Position numbers and translations under genes: made by a program. Shown here piece after piece: positions 1 through 7,347 of a stretch of 64,000 bases of DNA; the stretch's first letter is position 1, and each line of letters begins with the position of its first letter. The stretch is taken from the NCBI GenBank assembly GCA_030431695.1, contig JAUIIU010000001.1, forward strand, positions 62,001-126,000. Direction: 5' to 3'. The notes beneath the pieces are model-generated. The model was not told the origin of the DNA. It made no database searches and saw nothing but the letters and a program-made list of their open reading frames with translations. This stretch comes from Bacteroidia bacterium. Lineage in GTDB: Bacteria; Bacteroidota; Bacteroidia; Flavobacteriales; Flavobacteriaceae.

Positions 1-312
1 ATCGAAGATAGAAAAGATGCATGTCCTAACACTCCTGGTCTGGCAGAATTCAACGGATGTCCTGACACAGACGGTGATGGAATCGCTGACCCACAGGATG
101 CATGTCCTACTGTAGCCGGTATCGCTTCACTTAACGGATGTCCAGATGCTGACGGTGATGGAATCACTGACGCTGAGGATGCTTGTCCAAATGAGGCTGG
201 TCCAGCTGCTAACAACGGATGCCCATGGCCAGACAGAGATGGTGACGGTGTACTAGACAAAGACGATCAGTGTCCAGATGTACCTGGTACTGTAGCTAAC
301 AATGGTTGTCCG
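1..312 (+). repeat. Coding tandem repeats (TSP type-3 units)
   Basis: Roughly 110-bp units inside the OmpA gene, each encoding an acidic DxDGDG loop and a cysteine-containing CP turn spaced about 35 residues apart. At least three full units are visible and more probably lie before base 1. They are a protein-level repeat, not a mobile element. Confidence 0.8.
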
Positions 313-678
313 GAAGTAACTGTTGAGATCATCAAGCAACTTAACGATTACTCTAAGACCATCCTGTTCGATACTGGTAAATCAACTATCCGCCAGGAGT
401 CTTACGCTACTCTACAGAACATCGTAGATATCATGAAAGAGTATCCAAACACTTACTTCGTGATCGAAGGTCACACAGATAGCGTTGGACGTGAGAGCAC
501 AAACCAGACTCTTTCTGAGAACAGAGCTAAGTCGGTACGTGACTACCTAACTACTATCGGAATGGACGGAAGCAGACTTTCTTCCATCGGTTACGGTGAG
601 TCAAGACCAATCGCTCCAAACAATACCAAAGCTGGTAGACAACAAAACAGACGTGTAGAGATCTCTTTGAAGAACTAA
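1..678 (+). CDS. OmpA family outer membrane protein with TSP type-3 repeats (3' part only)
   Basis: The reading frame is open from base 1, so the N-terminal part lies outside the window; 225 residues remain. Residues 1-105 hold calcium-binding thrombospondin type-3 repeats with DxDGDG and ACP/GCP signatures. Residues about 115-225 form an OmpA C-terminal peptidoglycan-binding domain, with FDTGKSTI, the GHTDSVG core and NQTLSENRA followed by the RRVEI end. Proteins of this kind anchor the outer membrane to the cell wall in flavobacteria, usually with an N-terminal beta-barrel, which cannot be seen here. Codon use is strongly biased (CGT, GGT, AAC), which suggests high expression. An intrinsic terminator follows within 25 bases, so this gene ends a transcription unit. 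Confidence 0.93.
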   Translation: MEDRKDACPNTPGLAEFNGCPDTDGDGIADPQDACPTVAGIASLNGCPDADGDGITDAEDACPNEAGPAANNGCPWPDRDGDGVLDKDDQCPDVPGTVANNGCPEVTVEIIKQLNDYSKTILFDTGKSTIRQESYATLQNIVDIMKEYPNTYFVIEGHTDSVGRESTNQTLSENRAKSVRDYLTTIGMDGSRLSSIGYGESRPIAPNNTKAGRQQNRRVEISLKN

Positions 679-698
679 GCACATCTAAATAAAAAAGG

Positions 699-735
699 AA
701 AACGCCTCCCGATAACGGAGGCGTTTTTTATTTTT
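699..735 (+). terminator. Intrinsic terminator of the OmpA gene
   Basis: Inverted repeat AACGCCTCC (701-709) and GGAGGCGTT (717-725) with a short loop, followed by a T-rich run to 735. It lies 22 bases after the OmpA stop codon and directly before the next start. Confidence 0.9.
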
Positions 736-740
736 AGGGT

Positions 741-3476
741 ATGCAAAGCTTTCTGGAGGAAACAATACAAGACCTGTTAGATAAACACGAGGATGTTTCC
801 GAGTTAACCGTAATCCTTCCCTCCAAACGAGCAGGCGGCTTTTTCAAACATTACCTTCGGAAACAACTAAGGAAAACAAGCTTTCTACCTCGCGTTCTTA
901 GTATTGAAGAGTTCGTAGAGCTCATATCAGACCTCAGTATCATAGACCCTTCAGAATTACTTCTCAGAAGCTATAAGGCATACCTGGGCACGAAAAGCAT
1001 CGAGAAAAAGGAAGACTTTGAATCCTTTAATTCCTGGATTCAAATACTACTGAACGACTTTAATGAGATAGACAGATACCTAGTCGACAGCGATCAATTC
1101 TTCAGCTACCTCGGCAGTATCAAATCGATCGAAAAATGGTCCCCGCAAAGCGAATCAACCGATCTGATCAAATCTTACCTTTCTTTCTGGAATAGCCTGC
1201 CCGAGTTTTACGACATACTTCGAACAGACCTGGAATCGGATGGCCTTGGATACCAGGGAATGGTCTATAGAAAGGCCGCCGAAGAGATCGAACACTACCT
1301 GGGATCCAAAGGCGGACAACCTCATGTGTTTATCGGGTTCAATGCTCTAAACCTAGCCGAGCAAACCGTGATCAAAGAATTGCTGGAACTGGGAAACACA
1401 TCGATCTACTGGGACGCCGAAGCTCACTTCTTTTCAGGACGGCCGCACAGCGCATCTCAATTTATGAAAAGCTATTTCGATACCTGGAATTATTATCAAA
1501 CCAACCGTCCTGAATTAGGGAATAACTATACCAAAAACAAGAAATTTTACTTCGTCGAAACCCAGAAGAATATTGCCCAGGCGAAATACGCGGGTCAGAT
1601 CCTGGGATCAATGTCCAGGGAGGAACTGAATGAAACCGCTGTCATCCTCTGCGACGAGAACCTGCTTACACCACTGTTGTATTCACTTCCCGCAAATCTT
1701 GAGAAGGTGAATGTGACCATGGGGTCGAGTATAGAGAATTCGCCCATAACCGTCTTTATACTTTCCCTATTACGGATTCAGAAGTCGGGACGGAGCAAGT
1801 GGTATTTCAAAGATATATTCAATCTCCTGAATAATCCTGCCGGCCAACGCCTGGTCCCTAATGCGAAGAATCTGGTTCGTTTGATTTCAGAAGAGAACCA
1901 GACTTATCTTTCAGTATCAGAATTGGTCGAATTGGATAGTAATTCAGAGAGTGAGAACCTTAAAATTATCTTCGGCAGCTGGAACAACGAGCCGCTCTCG
2001 GCGATAAATAATTCCATGGAATTATTAGTTAGACTAAAACCTTTGCTGTGGTCCAGCCAGTTGGAATTAGCGATTGCTTACGAGTTATATACGATCCTAT
2101 CAGAAATAAAAGGGCAAATAAACAATTTTCCATACCTGGAGTCTATCAACTCTGTTTATACCTTATTCCAGGAATCGGTTCGAAGCCTTACCACCGACTT
2201 GGCCGGAGATGCATACGAAGGCCTCCAGGTTATGGGAGTATTGGAAACAAGAGTATTGGACTTTAAAAATCTGATCGTGCTTTCCGTAAACGAAGGAATC
2301 CTTCCTGCCGGGAAAACCAATGCCTCATTCATTACCTACGACTTGAAGAAGACCTTTAACCTGCCCCTTTTTACAGATAAGGATGCAGTTTATGCCTACC
2401 ATTTCTATCATCTGATTCACAGGGCCGAACAAGTACATTTTATCTATAACGCCACTTCCGAAGGGCTCAACGCAGGTGAAAAAAGCAGGTTCCTGATGCA
2501 AATCGAAACAGACAGGCTTTCGGCACATCTTATCGATTATCAAGTTGTTTCGCTTCCGATTTTGCTGAATGAAACACCCCTTCAGCAAATACCTAAGACT
2601 AAAACCGTAATGGATCGGCTACAGGCAATTGCCCAATCCGGGTTCTCTCCTTCTGCCCTTACATCTTACATTCGAAATCCTTTCGATTTCTATCTCTCAC
2701 GTGTCTTGAAAATTAATGAATTCGAAACAGTCGAGGAGACTGTGGATTACAACACACTTGGCTCCATAGTTCACAACAGTCTTGAAAAACTATACGAGCC
2801 TTTTGTTGGCAGTTATTTAGAGCCGAAAGGCTTGAAGACAGCCATGGACTGCGTAGATGAGACAGTACGCAAACAATTCACCAACACTTATAAAAGCGGT
2901 GATTATTCTACTGGCAAGAATCTCCTGATCTTTGAAGTGGCCAAAAGGTATGTTGAAAATCTGATCAAGCTTGATTTGGAAGAATTGGAATCGGGGCATC
3001 GTATTCGAATTCTTCATATTGAAAAGAAAATGCAGCTGGCGCTGCAGATAGACGAAATTCCATTCCCCGTTTATGTCCAGGGGATGGTAGACCGGGTGGA
3101 TGAGAGGGATGGCGTGATCAGGATCATCGATTACAAAACAGGATTGGTGAATCAAAATGAATTGCAAATAACAGATTGGGATCTATTGACAACAGACTAT
3201 AAGTACAGTAAGGCCTTCCAGGTCCTTATGTATGCATACATTATTCATGCAGAAGAGCACTTCGACACCTCGGTTGCCGGTGTGATATCCTTCAAGAACT
3301 TCAATAGCGGTTTTATGCAATTTGTATCAAAGACAGATTCGGGGAGTGCTAAAAATCATGAAATTTTCAATAATACTTTGAAGCAATTCGAAACTGGCAT
3401 GAAGAGCCTAATCAAAGAAATTTGTGATCCGGCATTACCTTTTATTGAAAAGCAAGTGAAATTTCCGAAAAATTAG
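741..3476 (+). CDS. AddB/RecB-like PD-(D/E)XK nuclease family protein
   Basis: A 911-residue protein. The N-terminal part (ILPSKRAGGFF near residue 25) resembles the inactivated helicase fold of AddB/RexB proteins. The C-terminal part carries a RecB-type nuclease: GSIVHNSLE near residue 675 supplies the conserved histidine, and GMVDRVD followed by IIDYKTG at about residues 778-800 supplies the acidic and lysine active-site residues. Such proteins act with an AddA helicase-nuclease in double-strand break processing. The addA partner is not adjacent here; in Bacteroidota it may be elsewhere. The ATG lies 15 bases after the OmpA terminator, and tRNA-Ala follows. The family assignment is firm; the name AddB is an inference from architecture. 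Confidence 0.82.
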   Translation: MQSFLEETIQDLLDKHEDVSELTVILPSKRAGGFFKHYLRKQLRKTSFLPRVLSIEEFVELISDLSIIDPSELLLRSYKAYLGTKSIEKKEDFESFNSWIQILLNDFNEIDRYLVDSDQFFSYLGSIKSIEKWSPQSESTDLIKSYLSFWNSLPEFYDILRTDLESDGLGYQGMVYRKAAEEIEHYLGSKGGQPHVFIGFNALNLAEQTVIKELLELGNTSIYWDAEAHFFSGRPHSASQFMKSYFDTWNYYQTNRPELGNNYTKNKKFYFVETQKNIAQAKYAGQILGSMSREELNETAVILCDENLLTPLLYSLPANLEKVNVTMGSSIENSPITVFILSLLRIQKSGRSKWYFKDIFNLLNNPAGQRLVPNAKNLVRLISEENQTYLSVSELVELDSNSESENLKIIFGSWNNEPLSAINNSMELLVRLKPLLWSSQLELAIAYELYTILSEIKGQINNFPYLESINSVYTLFQESVRSLTTDLAGDAYEGLQVMGVLETRVLDFKNLIVLSVNEGILPAGKTNASFITYDLKKTFNLPLFTDKDAVYAYHFYHLIHRAEQVHFIYNATSEGLNAGEKSRFLMQIETDRLSAHLIDYQVVSLPILLNETPLQQIPKTKTVMDRLQAIAQSGFSPSALTSYIRNPFDFYLSRVLKINEFETVEETVDYNTLGSIVHNSLEKLYEPFVGSYLEPKGLKTAMDCVDETVRKQFTNTYKSGDYSTGKNLLIFEVAKRYVENLIKLDLEELESGHRIRILHIEKKMQLALQIDEIPFPVYVQGMVDRVDERDGVIRIIDYKTGLVNQNELQITDWDLLTTDYKYSKAFQVLMYAYIIHAEEHFDTSVAGVISFKNFNSGFMQFVSKTDSGSAKNHEIFNNTLKQFETGMKSLIKEICDPALPFIEKQVKFPKN

Positions 3477-3492
3477 TATTTTCGCATCCCAC

Positions 3493-3566
3493 GGGGCATT
3501 AGCTCAGCTGGCTAGAGCGTTTGGCTGGCAGCCAAAAGGTCATCGGTTCGACTCCGATATGCTCCA
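3493..3566 (+). tRNA. tRNA-Ala(GGC)
   Basis: A full cloverleaf can be folded. The acceptor stem GGGGCAT pairs with ATGCTCC, including the G3-U70 wobble that marks alanine tRNAs. The D-arm is GCTC/GAGC, the anticodon stem TTTGG/CCAAA with loop CTGGCAG (anticodon GGC), and the T-arm ATCGG-TTCGACT-CCGAT; the discriminator is A. CCA is not encoded. A near-consensus -7 element (TATTTTCG, 3477-3484) lies 8 bases upstream, overlapping the stop of the nuclease gene. Confidence 0.95.
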
Positions 3567-3572
3567 CAAGAG

Positions 3573-3599
3573 AAAGCAAGGTGAAAGCCTTGCTTTTTT
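3573..3599 (+). terminator. Terminator after tRNA-Ala
   Basis: Stem AAAGCAAGG (3573-3581) with CCTTGCTTT (3588-3596), loop TGAAAG, followed by T residues. Confidence 0.85.
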
Positions 3600-3610
3600 G
3601 CATGCAAAAA

Positions 3611-3658
3611 TATCGGAGGAGAAGTTTATCCTGAGCGTCAGTCGAAGGGACTCCGATA
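3611..3658 (+). repeat. REP-like hairpin between tRNA 3'-end copies 1 and 2
   Basis: TATCGGAG (3611-3618) and CTCCGATA (3651-3658) form a perfect 8-bp inverted repeat. The loop contains CCTGAGCGTCAGTCGAAGG, close to a short palindromic element that I recall as common in intergenic regions of flavobacterial genomes. The second arm is part of tRNA-end copy 2. Confidence 0.55.
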
Positions 3659-3675
3659 TGCTCCACATCAAGCAG

Positions 3676-3705
3676 AAAACCAGGATGAAAGTCCTGGTTT
3701 TTTTA
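3676..3705 (+). terminator. Hairpin-T-run after tRNA-end copy 2
   Basis: AAAACCAGGA (3676-3685) pairs with TCCTGGTTTT (3692-3701), loop TGAAAG, then T residues. The structure is terminator-like although no complete gene lies directly in front of it. Confidence 0.75.
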
Positions 3706-3844
3706 TTTCTGAAGAATCACAAGCTTGCTTGTGAATTCGAAGGAAAAAAAGAATTAGATATTGGAACAAGATCTGGTTTTCTATTTGCAGTAGCGGAACT
3801 CTGAGGACGGATGAAATCACTCCGATATGCTCCACATCAAGGAG

Positions 3845-3872
3845 AAAACCAGGACCAAGGTCCTGGTTTTTT
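3845..3872 (+). terminator. Hairpin-T-run after tRNA-end copy 3
   Basis: AAAACCAGGA (3845-3854) pairs with TCCTGGTTTT (3861-3870); the loop CCAAGG can close further. It repeats the stem of copy 2. Confidence 0.75.
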
Positions 3873-3911
3873 AGTTTCTGAAAGAAGCTTATATTTTATT
3901 ATCTTAGCAGT

Positions 3912-3995
3912 ATGGGAGTAGGAGCACTCGTAATAGGAACGGTACTGTTGTGCCTGTTATTCGGACTGATCGCAGAGATCCAGGAAAGGATCTAA
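3912..3995 (+). CDS. Putative 27-residue single-span membrane peptide
   Basis: A short frame encoding MGVGALVIGTVLLCLLFGL followed by an acidic-basic tail IAEIQERI: one strongly hydrophobic span and a charged end. I do not recognise it. Two points favour a real gene: the sequence TATCTTAG (3900-3907), one mismatch from the TAnnTTTG -7 element, lies exactly 4 nt before the ATG, the same geometry as rbfA, rnpA and lpxH in this window; and an intrinsic terminator follows at 4022-4039. Against it: the size and the lack of any family recognition. Function unknown. Confidence 0.42.
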   Translation: MGVGALVIGTVLLCLLFGLIAEIQERI

Positions 3996-4014
3996 ATTTC
4001 AGTATATTTCCGAA

Positions 4015-4050
4015 ATAAGAAAGACGTCCGAGGACGTCTGTTCTGTTTTA
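4015..4050. terminator. Bidirectional terminator between the small peptide and usp
   Basis: AGACGTCC (4022-4029) and GGACGTCT (4032-4039) form an almost perfect palindrome, with T-rich sequence on both sides when read outward. It can serve the plus-strand small frame and the minus-strand usp gene. Confidence 0.7.
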
Positions 4051-4061
4051 TACCTGCAAGT

Positions 4062-4856
4062 TTATTGTTGTCCGCACAATATCAGCAATGGTTTGCTAGT
4101 ATAAAAATCCTTTTTTAGAATGATGTTCTTTTCAGCCAGCTTTTTAAAGAAACCTCGTTTCCGTCTGAGCACACAAAGAATATCCGGTTGGCTTGATTGG
4201 AAATGCTCCAGCACACCCTGGTAGATGGTGGCGTTTTCGGTTTCAGTATAATTCGTCATTAAGTCTTTTAACTCCTTGTCCAATAGATCCGCCTCACCTG
4301 CCATGTCGGGTGTTCTCACCTTAAGCACATTCAATTTGGCCGAAAACAATTCAACCAGGGTCTTCAACGGATCCAGTACTCCTTCCCTTTCAAAAGTAGT
4401 ATGCTTAAGGGCAAGTAGTATCGTCTCCGCCTTTCTGAATAAATAATCCCTCGGCACGATTAGCATAGGGGTCTCTGTTTGCTTTACAAGCTTCCCTGTA
4501 ATATTTCCGAGGTAAATTTCATCCTTGATCTCAACACTCTGGGGAGACATAATAATCAAGTCGATATTCAATTGTTTGGATACCCTTGCGATCCCTTCAT
4601 AAGGATCTCCCTTAATGGGCTTAGCGATCACTGAAACCCCCTGCGTGTCCACAGAATTTAACACTTCTTCCAACTGAGCCTCGTTGTCCTCCATTGCCAC
4701 CTGGGTGACCTTTCCCATACCTCCGGCCTTCGAATAATCCCTGTAAAGGTTTATAAGATAGACGGTCGCTCCACTCATGGCTGCAAAGTTCACAGCATAT
4801 TTCAGGTTATTTACACCATTTACAGTCGATCCAACCGGTACCAGTATATTTTTCAT
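4062..4856 (-). CDS. Universal stress protein (UspA family, two-domain)
   Basis: A 264-residue protein, about twice a single Usp domain. The first domain starts MKNILVPVGSTVNG and ends near residue 138 with LGNITGKL and TPMLIVP, matching the nucleotide-binding end of ATP-binding Usp proteins. The second half (about 145-264) is Usp-like but has no clear G-x2-G-x9-G(S/T) motif, so it is probably degenerate. Members of this family respond to starvation and stress; the exact role is unknown. Monocistronic, ending at a palindromic terminator. Confidence 0.85.
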   Translation of the reverse strand: MKNILVPVGSTVNGVNNLKYAVNFAAMSGATVYLINLYRDYSKAGGMGKVTQVAMEDNEAQLEEVLNSVDTQGVSVIAKPIKGDPYEGIARVSKQLNIDLIIMSPQSVEIKDEIYLGNITGKLVKQTETPMLIVPRDYLFRKAETILLALKHTTFEREGVLDPLKTLVELFSAKLNVLKVRTPDMAGEADLLDKELKDLMTNYTETENATIYQGVLEHFQSSQPDILCVLRRKRGFFKKLAEKNIILKKDFYTSKPLLILCGQQ

Positions 4857-4907
4857 GATCTAGGTTATTGAATTATCTTTAAGCTGGCACAAAATTAATG
4901 CTTTAAA

Positions 4908-5411
4908 ATGATACGTAAAGCGAATGATTCTGAAATCGACCGCTTAATGGCCATCACAAAGGCCTGCACAACGAAAATGATCACTGCCGGAATTCTTCAG
5001 TGGAACGAGAATTACCCCCATCCGGAGGCATTTCTTGTCGATATCGAACGTGGCGAATTGTTCGTAATGGAAATCGAAGAAGAAATAGCAGCCTGTATCA
5101 CGGTTTCGACGTTAAAAGATGAGGTCTATGATCCCGTGAGGTGGCTTACCGAAGATGGAAAAAATTATTATATCCACCGCCTGGCTGTTCATCCGGTTTA
5201 TCAACAACAGGGAATTGCGAGGAAACTGATGGATTTTGCAGAGTCCTACGCTCGGGAGAACAATGGGGTTTCCATTCGGCTGGACACTTTCAGTAAAAAT
5301 CTTCGCAATCAACAATTTTATGAGGCACGCGGTTATTCCAGGCTTGAAGAGATCTACTTCCCGAAACAAAGCGAGTTTCCTTTCTATTGCTATGAATTGT
5401 TGCTGAAGTAA
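4908..5411 (+). CDS. GNAT family N-acetyltransferase
   Basis: A 167-residue single GNAT domain. The acetyl-CoA binding motif A is visible as HRLAVHPVYQQQGIARKLMD around residues 84-103, followed by the motif B region NLRNQQFYEARGYSR. The substrate cannot be told from sequence. A one-mismatch -7 element, TATCTTTA, lies at 4874-4881. Divergent from usp (51 bases between starts) and convergent with the T9SS cargo gene, 10 bases apart. Confidence 0.88.
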   Translation: MIRKANDSEIDRLMAITKACTTKMITAGILQWNENYPHPEAFLVDIERGELFVMEIEEEIAACITVSTLKDEVYDPVRWLTEDGKNYYIHRLAVHPVYQQQGIARKLMDFAESYARENNGVSIRLDTFSKNLRNQQFYEARGYSRLEEIYFPKQSEFPFYCYELLLK

Positions 5412-5421
5412 ACCCGCAGGC

Positions 5422-7149
5422 TTATCGGATCAATGAAAAATGCCCGTTGTATTCCAGTCCGTTCACATCCACCGCCCTGTACCAGTAACCTCCCAGGGGC
5501 ATGGGTGTTCCTTCGTATAGACCATCCCAGCCATTGGCATTTGCATTAATCGTGGCTAAAATCTTCCCATAACGATCATAAATGTAGATGTAGGTTAGCG
5601 GAATGGGGTTCGATTTGGGGGGTATATAATTCCAGGTGTCGTTAATTCCATCTCCGTTAGGAGAAAAATACGGTGGAAATCCCGGAGCTGGCAAAGCTAA
5701 CCGAAAGGACTGCTCTACGATTCCACAACCTGTAGTGTCTCTAACATAGACCGTGTAATTTCCTTCGGAAAGGCCACGGTACCGACTACTCATTTGCCAG
5801 TCTGTTGTAGAATTCAAAGAGTACTCGTAGTCTCCCAATCCGCTTGTAATTATTCGCAAATTGAAGAAATCCCCATCAATTTCCTTTCTAATCATTTCGA
5901 TTGTGGGCCTGGAGGATAATACCGTAGTAAATTCTTTATCCGAAGAACACTCAACCACAAATCCGTCTTGTGTCAGTTCGATATATGCTTCATACCTGTA
6001 TTGTCCCGGTTCCGATAGTTCCAAATAATTTTCTTCGGAAAGAAGTATTTCCGTTCCGCCCGGTACGATTCGATACCAACGATACCCGTCTGCCGGATCC
6101 GTTGCCTCAATCCGTGTGACGATAGCATCCTGGCAGTAGGCAATTTCATCAGGAAAAGTGATTTCAGGATTGATAACAATCAGGTTGCCTGTCAAAGGGT
6201 CATAAAACGGCCCACAGCCCAAAATTGTAGAAAACGACTGTTGTCCACATCCCTGTGCCTGTCCGGCTTCATTAAAAGGAATGATCTTGACGAAATAGGT
6301 CTTATTAGGTTCGAAATTGATCACATTGATCATCGGATTGGTGAAAATTGCCATATCCAAAACATCATTAACAAACGGAGAAGATCCTACGCTTACAATA
6401 TAGCCAGTGGCTTCGGGCACCGGGATCCATTCAAGTGTCGTATCCAGGGGAACATTGGTAGAGCCATCTGCAGGCCTTATCAGCACAGTACAGGCCGGAG
6501 GTTCCCCAAGATCTCCAGTAGTGAAGCTTTCCGAGGGACATCCCGAGGCATCGCCATTTTCGTTATACGGTGTAAGGGTAACGAAAATCTGCGTAAGCGG
6601 AGGCAAGTTTGAAGGTGGGTCAAAGCTTAATTCATTGCCTACATCCTGTTCGGTTAGTATATCTCCTGAACCAGGTGCTGTTCCTAAAGATATTCGATAG
6701 CCAATGGCAAAGGTTGCGTAGGTCCAGCTGATATTAGATGTTATATTTACATTGGTTTCTCCATTCACAGGCTGAATTATCATCGTACAACCTGGCACAT
6801 CAGTAACGTCTTCGGTGGTAAAGGAAACACTGCTACAAACAATACTATTCTGATTAATGAAAAATAAGGTGATTGTAACAAAGATTTCCGTTGATTCTGG
6901 TAATCCCATAGGGGGTGTGAAGGTTGTCTCGCTCCCAACCGGCTGTTCATTTACAATATCCGTTCCTTCCGGAGTAGTTCCAAGTGAAATGATATAACCG
7001 GTAACACCCACAACCTCCTGCCAGCTTATGGACGTGTTAACTGGCACATTGATCGACCCTGGGACCGGGTTTATCAATGCAGGACATTCCTGCCCCCTCC
7101 CGGCGGTCATTACAAAGATTAAACAAGCGATTAATACACAGCTTCGCAT
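5422..7149 (-). CDS. T9SS type B sorting domain protein with FN3-like repeats
   Basis: A 575-residue secreted protein. Residues 1-19 form a signal peptide. Three similar repeats of about 95 residues follow (to about residue 310), each opening with C-[PT]-x-[LI] and NV/NVP and containing GYIxSLG and FxTxxPF-type fibronectin-like strands. The C-terminus is the gliding-motility-associated sorting domain: YFSPNGDGINDTW, IYDRYGK, GWDG and GHFSLIR. It is therefore predicted to be exported through the type IX system and left on or outside the cell surface. An in-frame TTG precedes the ATG at 7149; the ATG is preferred because a perfect -7 box (7155-7162) ends 5 nt before it. Confidence 0.92.
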   Translation of the reverse strand: MRSCVLIACLIFVMTAGRGQECPALINPVPGSINVPVNTSISWQEVVGVTGYIISLGTTPEGTDIVNEQPVGSETTFTPPMGLPESTEIFVTITLFFINQNSIVCSSVSFTTEDVTDVPGCTMIIQPVNGETNVNITSNISWTYATFAIGYRISLGTAPGSGDILTEQDVGNELSFDPPSNLPPLTQIFVTLTPYNENGDASGCPSESFTTGDLGEPPACTVLIRPADGSTNVPLDTTLEWIPVPEATGYIVSVGSSPFVNDVLDMAIFTNPMINVINFEPNKTYFVKIIPFNEAGQAQGCGQQSFSTILGCGPFYDPLTGNLIVINPEITFPDEIAYCQDAIVTRIEATDPADGYRWYRIVPGGTEILLSEENYLELSEPGQYRYEAYIELTQDGFVVECSSDKEFTTVLSSRPTIEMIRKEIDGDFFNLRIITSGLGDYEYSLNSTTDWQMSSRYRGLSEGNYTVYVRDTTGCGIVEQSFRLALPAPGFPPYFSPNGDGINDTWNYIPPKSNPIPLTYIYIYDRYGKILATINANANGWDGLYEGTPMPLGGYWYRAVDVNGLEYNGHFSLIR

Positions 7150-7154
7150 CAATT

Positions 7155-7162
7155 CAAAAATA
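7155..7162 (-). promoter_or_regulatory. -7 element of the T9SS cargo gene
   Basis: TATTTTTG on the minus strand, an exact TAnnTTTG match, 5 nt before the ATG. The expected transcription start falls at or next to the start codon. Confidence 0.65.
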
Positions 7163-7335
7163 TTAGACTCTATACAGGTTTGGGAATCTATTCACGCACA
7201 GAGTAGAAGACAATATCAGCGAGGATGGCCTTCACAGCAATTCTTTTGGCAATCGTGTCTTAAATATATTGATTATTGCTATAACACCGTAATTTTTAAC
7301 GATCTAAGACTGGTTTAGTATTCCTTCGGAATGGT

Positions 7336-7343
7336 TACTTTTG
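7336..7343 (+). promoter_or_regulatory. -7 element of the MATE gene
   Basis: TACTTTTG, an exact TAnnTTTG match, ending 4 nt before the TTG start codon of the MATE gene. Predicts a leaderless transcript. Confidence 0.65.
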
Positions 7344-7347
7344 AGCC

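Larger units (their letters stand above)
3550..3880 (+). repeat. Three copies of the tRNA-Ala 3' end, each followed by a hairpin terminator
   Basis: The 17-18 bp core (G)ACTCCGATATGCTCCAC occurs in the tRNA itself (3550-3567) and again at 3649-3666 and 3819-3835. Each copy is followed within about 10 bases by a stem-loop and T-run: 3573-3599, 3676-3705 and 3845-3872. Copies 2 and 3 are nearly identical over about 60 bp including the hairpin; the loops of hairpins 1 and 2 are both TGAAAG. Only the T-arm and acceptor 3' strand are repeated, so copies 2 and 3 cannot be functional tRNAs. They may be scars of site-specific integration at the tRNA 3' end, or a flavobacterial dispersed repeat that borrowed this end. 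Confidence 0.85.

Noticed and set aside
3559-3804. 81-codon frame starting inside tRNA-Ala
   Set aside because: Its start lies in the tRNA acceptor strand and it runs through the repeats and hairpins; it is a by-product of the repeated tRNA end.
7190-7260. Intergenic stretch resembling part of the MATE gene near 7545
   Set aside because: A match around CGCACAGAGT and CAATATCAGC is seen, but similarity does not extend and the frames differ, so a decayed duplicate cannot be supported.
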